From SXMI01 sp964391365 (GTDB lineage: Bacteria > Actinomycetota > Acidimicrobiia > Acidimicrobiales > Microtrichaceae): 9,209 nucleotides of DNA. How positions within the stretch are numbered: position 1 is the first letter of the stretch; each line of letters begins with the position of its first letter. This document shows positions 6,296 to 9,209 of the stretch, piece after piece. Both the position numbers and the translations under genes were made by a program. Below the pieces are notes generated by a model. The model did not search any database. It saw only the letters and a program-made list of their open reading frames with translations, and was not told the DNA's origin. The stretch lies in NCBI GenBank assembly GCA_964391365.1, contig CAYMKW010000110.1, positions 1-9,209 of the forward strand, written 5' to 3'.

Positions 6296-7081
6296 TCAGG
6301 TCGGACCGGTCACGCCCGAGCCTCCCGCCGGCTCCTCGACGTAGGGCTCGTGCAGGTGCACCACTTCGTCGGCGTGCTTGGAGACCGACTTGGCCCGGAT
6401 GTTCAGCCCCTCGACGAGCACCGAGAAGGCGATGGCCGAGTAGATGTACCCCTTGGGGATCTTCTGGCCGAACCCCTCGGCGATCAGCGTGACGCCGATC
6501 AGCAGGAGGAACGCCAGGGCCAGCATCTTGACCGTGGGGTGACGGTTCACGAAGGCGTAGATGCCCTTGCTGGCGATCAGCATGATCACGATAGAGATCA
6601 GCACGGCGGCGACCATGACCGGCACGTACTCGGTCATGCCGACGGCGGTGATGACCGAGTCGACCGAGAAGACGGCGTCCAGGATCAGCACCTGCGCGAT
6701 CACCGCCGCGAACGTCGGGGCGACCTTGGCCGATGCGTGACCCTCCTGGCCCTCGAGCTTGTCGTGGATCTCGTTCGTGGCCTTGTAGATCAGGAACAGC
6801 CCGCCGGCCAGCAGGATCAGGTCCTTGCCCGAGAACCCGAGGCCGAAGACCTCGAAGAGCTCTTCCTTCAGGGTGACGATCCAGCCGACGAACATCAGCA
6901 GGACGATCCGCATGCCACCCGCTGCGATCAGGCCGGTTCGCCGCGCCCGATCCTGCTGGTCCGCCGGCAGCTTGCTCGCCAGGATCGAGATGAAGATGAC
7001 GTTGTCGACGCCGAGCACCACTTCCAGGAAGAGGAGGGTGAGCAGGGCTGTCCAGATCTCCGGGTTGCTGATCCACTCCAC
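6296..7081 (-). CDS. TerC-family integral membrane protein (putative metal exporter)
   Basis: The product (261 aa) is a polytopic membrane protein of the TerC family. Members are linked to tellurium resistance and, for several, to manganese export and metal loading of secreted enzymes. Hydrophobic segments lie roughly at 8-34, 50-70, 86-101, 122-144, 152-170, 184-202 and 211-228. The two family repeats with acidic, probably metal-binding residues are visible: EVVLGVDN (E20, D26, N27) and LDAVFSVDS (D135, D141, S142). The cytoplasmic or external tail carries H236, H242 and H244. The start is a GTG with no ribosome site but a TAGTCT -10 box 6 nt upstream, so the mRNA is probably leaderless. The acyltransferase ends only 23 bp upstream, leaving no room for a manganese riboswitch. 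The transported ion is inferred from the family only. Confidence 0.9.
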   Translation of the reverse strand: MEWISNPEIWTALLTLLFLEVVLGVDNVIFISILASKLPADQQDRARRTGLIAAGGMRIVLLMFVGWIVTLKEELFEVFGLGFSGKDLILLAGGLFLIYKATNEIHDKLEGQEGHASAKVAPTFAAVIAQVLILDAVFSVDSVITAVGMTEYVPVMVAAVLISIVIMLIASKGIYAFVNRHPTVKMLALAFLLLIGVTLIAEGFGQKIPKGYIYSAIAFSVLVEGLNIRAKSVSKHADEVVHLHEPYVEEPAGGSGVTGPT

Positions 7082-7087
7082 GGATCC

Positions 7088-7093
7088 AGACTA
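7088..7093 (-). promoter_or_regulatory. -10 box for a leaderless TerC mRNA
   Basis: Read on the minus strand the hexamer is TAGTCT (TAnnnT), separated by exactly 6 nt from the GTG start at 7081. No Shine-Dalgarno sequence lies between them. At the usual -35 distance the sequence is GAAAAC, which does not match TTGACA, so a non-housekeeping sigma factor or an activator may be involved. Confidence 0.5.
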
Positions 7094-7109
7094 CGTGAAT
7101 TTGTTTACG
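7094..7109. promoter_or_regulatory. imperfect palindrome upstream of the TerC -10 box
   Basis: CGTGAATTTGTTTACG has dyad symmetry of the form CGTnAA-N4-TTnACG. It occupies the spacer between the -10 and -35 positions of the TerC promoter and is a small AT-rich island in GC-rich DNA. It also covers the acyltransferase stop codon. A repressor bound here would block TerC transcription; a metal-responsive regulator is a guess. Confidence 0.3.
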
Positions 7110-7674
7110 GGTTTTCCTCCCGAAGCCGGACGGGCCCGAATCGACCCGGCTTCAGGCCCTCCTTGTCGGCGTAGAACGCCCGCATGATGTCCATGTCCGC
7201 CACCAGGTCACCTGACGGATGGACGACCGGACCGAACCCTCCGGTTCGGGTCGACTTGTCCACGAACGCGCAGACGATCGGCACCTCGGCCTGTTCGGCA
7301 ATCCGGTAGAAGCCCGACTTCCAGTACTCGGTGATGCTCCGCGTTCCCTCCGCCGGTACCACCAGCACCAGTTGGTCACGCTCCGCGAACCTGGCGGCGA
7401 GCGACCCCACCATCCCACCGGGAGCGCTCCGGTCGACCGGCACGCCGCCGAGCGCCCGCATGATCGGCGCGAACGGTCCGGCGAACATCTCACGCTTTCC
7501 GAGCCAGTTGATCCTGACACCGCTCACCACCGCCATGGCGAGCGTGATCGGGAAGTCCCAGTTGGACGTGTGGGGCGCAGCGATCATCACGCAGCGGTCC
7601 GGCACCGGTTCGGGTCCGTCCACCACCCTCCAGCGCCAGAGGGCCAACCAGATTCGAGCCAGGATCTTCGCCAC
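7105..7674 (-). CDS. PlsC-like lysophospholipid/glycerol-phosphate acyltransferase
   Basis: The product (189 aa) belongs to the 1-acyl-glycerol-3-phosphate acyltransferase superfamily, which transfers acyl groups from acyl-CoA or acyl-ACP to a glycerolipid at the membrane. The four family motifs are visible: catalytic HX4D as H35 and D40 in PHTSNWD, a middle block with GVPVDR (77-82), the substrate-binding PAEGTRS (107-113), and VPIV (131-134). It is a short member without extra domains, with a hydrophobic amphipathic start (AKILARIWLALWRW) that could bind the membrane. The GTG at 7674 is chosen for its -10 box 6 nt upstream and a -35 at ideal spacing; there is no ribosome site. It may be cotranscribed with TerC, although TerC also has its own -10. 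Whether it makes phosphatidic acid or acylates another lipid or mannoside is not decided by the sequence. Confidence 0.9.
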   Translation of the reverse strand: MAKILARIWLALWRWRVVDGPEPVPDRCVMIAAPHTSNWDFPITLAMAVVSGVRINWLGKREMFAGPFAPIMRALGGVPVDRSAPGGMVGSLAARFAERDQLVLVVPAEGTRSITEYWKSGFYRIAEQAEVPIVCAFVDKSTRTGGFGPVVHPSGDLVADMDIMRAFYADKEGLKPGRFGPVRLREENP

Positions 7675-7693
7675 CGGCGGAGGCTACCGGCGG
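7673..7693. repeat. 8-bp direct repeat ACCGGCGG around the acyltransferase -10 box
   Basis: ACCGGCGG is found at 7673-7680 and 7686-7693 (13-bp period), bracketing the -10 hexamer and reaching into the start codon. It may be a regulator site or coincidental in GC-rich DNA. Confidence 0.3.
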
Positions 7694-7709
7694 TAACTCT
7701 CCCAGTCAG
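7681..7709 (-). promoter_or_regulatory. promoter for a leaderless acyltransferase mRNA
   Basis: On the minus strand, -35 CTGACT (7704-7709) and -10 TAGCCT (7681-7686) are separated by exactly 17 nt. The -10 ends 6 nt before the GTG start at 7674. This is the best-formed promoter in the window and lies in the 42-bp gap after the Rieske gene. An 8-bp direct repeat ACCGGCGG (7673-7680 and 7686-7693) brackets the -10. Confidence 0.6.
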
Positions 7710-7716
7710 ATCGGGG

Positions 7717-8784
7717 TCAGCGACCCTCGTAGAACTGGCCGTACCAGCGTCGGAACTCGGTCACCGGTCCGTCACCCTTCACCAGGAGCGGCCGGTCCCG
7801 GAAGATCTTGTCGCGCCAGATGGGCACATCGGCCTGCAGTCCGTGTGCACCGGTCACCCCGTCGATGATCTCGTCGGCCACGGCCACGGTCGCATCGGGC
7901 AGGTAGAAGTTCCAGAGGAGCCGCACGTGGCGACGATCGATCGGGGTCGTGGCCGTGTGGACGGTCATGAACCCCGGGACCCGAAGGAGCGCGAGACCCG
8001 GACCCCACGTGTACCGGGTGAAGGTCAGGTTGTCGTCGTCGAAGCGCTCGACGACCGTCGCGAACGGGCCGTCGGTGACGAACTGCGACGTGGAGGCGTC
8101 CAGCGTCGCACGACCGTGGACGAACCGGAAGTGCGTGTAGTCGACGTTGTTCTCGGCCATGTCCTGCAGCGACGCCACCAGCTCCGAACGGAACTCGATC
8201 GCATCGCTCCAGCCGGACGCGCCGCGCTCGTCGACGAGGGGCACCTCGTACTGCGGCGCCGCGCCGCCGGCGTGGAACCAGAACAGGACCATGCCGTCCT
8301 GTTCGCGGACCGGGTACGCGGGCACGCACGCCCGGGCCGGGATCCGGCCCTCGATGTACGGGATCTCCACGCAGGCCCCCGACGTGTCGAAGCGCCAGCC
8401 GTGGTACGGGCAGCGCAACGAACCGCCCTCGACCGTGCCGCCGCCGAGGTGCGCGCCCAGGTGCGGACAGTACGCATCGACCACCGACACCTCGCCCGAC
8501 TCCGTGCGGAACACCACCAGTTCGCGCTCGACGGCGACGATCGAGAGCGCCTGACCGGGTCCGACGTCGGCGGACGCGACGATCGCATACCAGCCGTTCG
8601 GAACGGGCGGCGGTTCCGGGCGGCCGACCAGTTCGTAGGGCAACTCCTCGACCGGGACCGGCGGGCCGGAACCGGGGCCGGCGGTCCGGCGGTCGGTCGG
8701 CGGATTCTCTCCACTGCGCGGCACGACCGAGTCCCACGCGTTGCCAACCGGCGCGCCAGCGGAACGACGTTCGGTGTCGCTCAC
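7717..8784 (-). CDS. Rieske non-heme iron oxygenase, KshA/DAF-36-like
   Basis: The product (355 aa) is the terminal oxygenase of a Rieske system, activating O2 with electrons from a separate reductase. The 2Fe-2S domain has CPH (C106, H108) and, 16 residues later, CPYH (C125, H128). The catalytic domain has the mononuclear iron motif ENNVDYTHFRFVH (211-223), with H218 and H223 as ligands, bridging D215, and D319 as the likely third ligand. Layout and the late block FRRWYGQFY resemble 3-ketosteroid 9-alpha-hydroxylase KshA and the DAF-36/Neverland cholesterol desaturases, so a steroid or other polycyclic substrate is plausible but unproven. The first ~60 residues are a proline-rich extension before the fold starts near GWYAIVAS. 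The GTG start at 8784 overlaps the thioesterase stop by 4 nt (GTGA), so the two are translationally coupled. No reductase or ferredoxin gene is in the window. Confidence 0.9.
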   Translation of the reverse strand: MSDTERRSAGAPVGNAWDSVVPRSGENPPTDRRTAGPGSGPPVPVEELPYELVGRPEPPPVPNGWYAIVASADVGPGQALSIVAVERELVVFRTESGEVSVVDAYCPHLGAHLGGGTVEGGSLRCPYHGWRFDTSGACVEIPYIEGRIPARACVPAYPVREQDGMVLFWFHAGGAAPQYEVPLVDERGASGWSDAIEFRSELVASLQDMAENNVDYTHFRFVHGRATLDASTSQFVTDGPFATVVERFDDDNLTFTRYTWGPGLALLRVPGFMTVHTATTPIDRRHVRLLWNFYLPDATVAVADEIIDGVTGAHGLQADVPIWRDKIFRDRPLLVKGDGPVTEFRRWYGQFYEGR

Positions 8785-9209
8785 GATCCCGCTCCGCCCT
8801 GCTCCATCCCCGGCAACGGGTCACGCCGAGGGACGAGCATCATCGAGAAGTCGGCGAGAGCGACCAGGTGTCCGTCGTCGTCGACGACGTCGCAGCCGAT
8901 CACGATGAGCTGGCTGCCCGCTCGGCGGATCTCGGCCTTGGCCACGACACCGTCGGTCCGCGGTCGGCCCACGTAACGGACGTGCATGTCCGCCGTCACC
9001 AGCGACTCCCGTTCGGGGTCGAACCCGCTGTGCTTGGCGGCCGCCAGGGCACACGTCAGGTCGACGAGGGTGGCGATCGCACCGCCGTGGAGATTGGCGG
9101 TGTACCCGAGGGCCTCCGCCCGGACCGGCATGCGGACCTCGGCGGTGGTCGAACCGACCTCGGGCGACACGAACTCGAAGTCCAGGAAGTCGTGGAGCGG
9201 GATGCCGTG
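8781..9209 (-). CDS. PaaI-type hotdog-fold acyl-CoA thioesterase (5' end outside window)
   Basis: The product hydrolyses an acyl- or aryl-CoA thioester in the cytoplasm. A GTG at 9170 could start it, but the frame stays open 13 codons further to the window edge. Those codons (HGIPLHDFLDFEF) look like the normal first strand and helix of PaaI thioesterases, so the true start lies outside; 142 residues are visible. The family signature NLHGGAIATLVD, with the HGG turn on the central hot-dog helix, is clear. It is followed by the strands TADMHVRYVGRP, AKAEIRRAGSQL and ALADFSMMLVP. The stop overlaps the Rieske start by 4 nt, so the two form an operon. It may recycle CoA from dead-end or product thioesters of the pathway served by the Rieske enzyme. 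The substrate is not known. Confidence 0.88.
   Translation of the reverse strand, partial: HGIPLHDFLDFEFVSPEVGSTTAEVRMPVRAEALGYTANLHGGAIATLVDLTCALAAAKHSGFDPERESLVTADMHVRYVGRPRTDGVVAKAEIRRAGSQLIVIGCDVVDDDGHLVALADFSMMLVPRRDPLPGMEQGGAGS

Noticed and set aside
7082..7104. yybP-ykoY manganese riboswitch upstream of TerC
   Set aside because: Only 23 bp separate the genes and a -10 box lies 6 nt before the start, so no leader RNA can be present.
7717..8784. Naming the Rieske gene kshA
   Set aside because: The iron motifs are shared by many Rieske oxygenases. No kshB-type reductase or other steroid genes are visible, so a specific name is not supported.
7219..8976. 585-codon open frame on the plus strand opposite the acyltransferase, Rieske and thioesterase genes
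   Set aside because: Its translation has no recognisable domain and is rich in Arg, Asp and His, typical of the antisense shadow of GC3-biased genes. The opposite strand shows three clear families.

Overview
The window is GC-rich, gene-dense bacterial DNA with strong GC bias at third codon positions, frequent GTG starts and several leaderless-looking promoters. Together these suggest an actinobacterium, possibly from the Acidimicrobiia side; the lineage is an inference. I see no RNA genes, insertion sequences, phage genes or CRISPR array. Nine protein genes fill nearly all of it, and the two at the window edges are incomplete.

Layout. Positions 1-1306 (minus) hold the 5' part of a large gene: a complete Ser/Thr protein kinase domain fused directly to an ABC-transporter-type ATPase domain whose nucleotide-binding motifs are degenerate. 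Next come a CaiC-like acyl-CoA synthetase (1417-3027, minus), a 187-bp divergent control region, and a thiolase (3215-4375, plus). The thiolase is convergent with an HMG-CoA lyase-family gene (4412-5329, minus). A membrane-anchored NodB polysaccharide deacetylase with a 23-threonine linker follows (5431-6291, plus), convergent with a TerC-family membrane protein (6296-7081, minus). A PlsC-like acyltransferase (7105-7674, minus), a Rieske oxygenase (7717-8784, minus) and a PaaI-type hotdog thioesterase (8781-9209, minus, start outside the window) complete it.

How the genes may work together. Acyl-CoA synthetase, thiolase, HMG-CoA lyase and thioesterase all handle CoA thioesters, and the Rieske enzyme is translationally coupled to the thioesterase. 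A catabolic neighbourhood for a carboxylic acid (branched-chain, isoprenoid or steroid-like) is therefore plausible, but the sequence does not fix the substrate. The deacetylase, TerC protein and acyltransferase are envelope or metal-homeostasis genes. Each appears to have its own promoter, with a -10 box exactly 6 nt before a GTG start, as expected for leaderless mRNAs.

The most unusual item is the kinase-ABC fusion. The kinase half looks catalytically intact, while the visible ABC half has lost the Walker A lysine, the Q-loop glutamine and the LSGGQ signature. It may be a kinase carrying a regulatory pseudo-ATPase domain.
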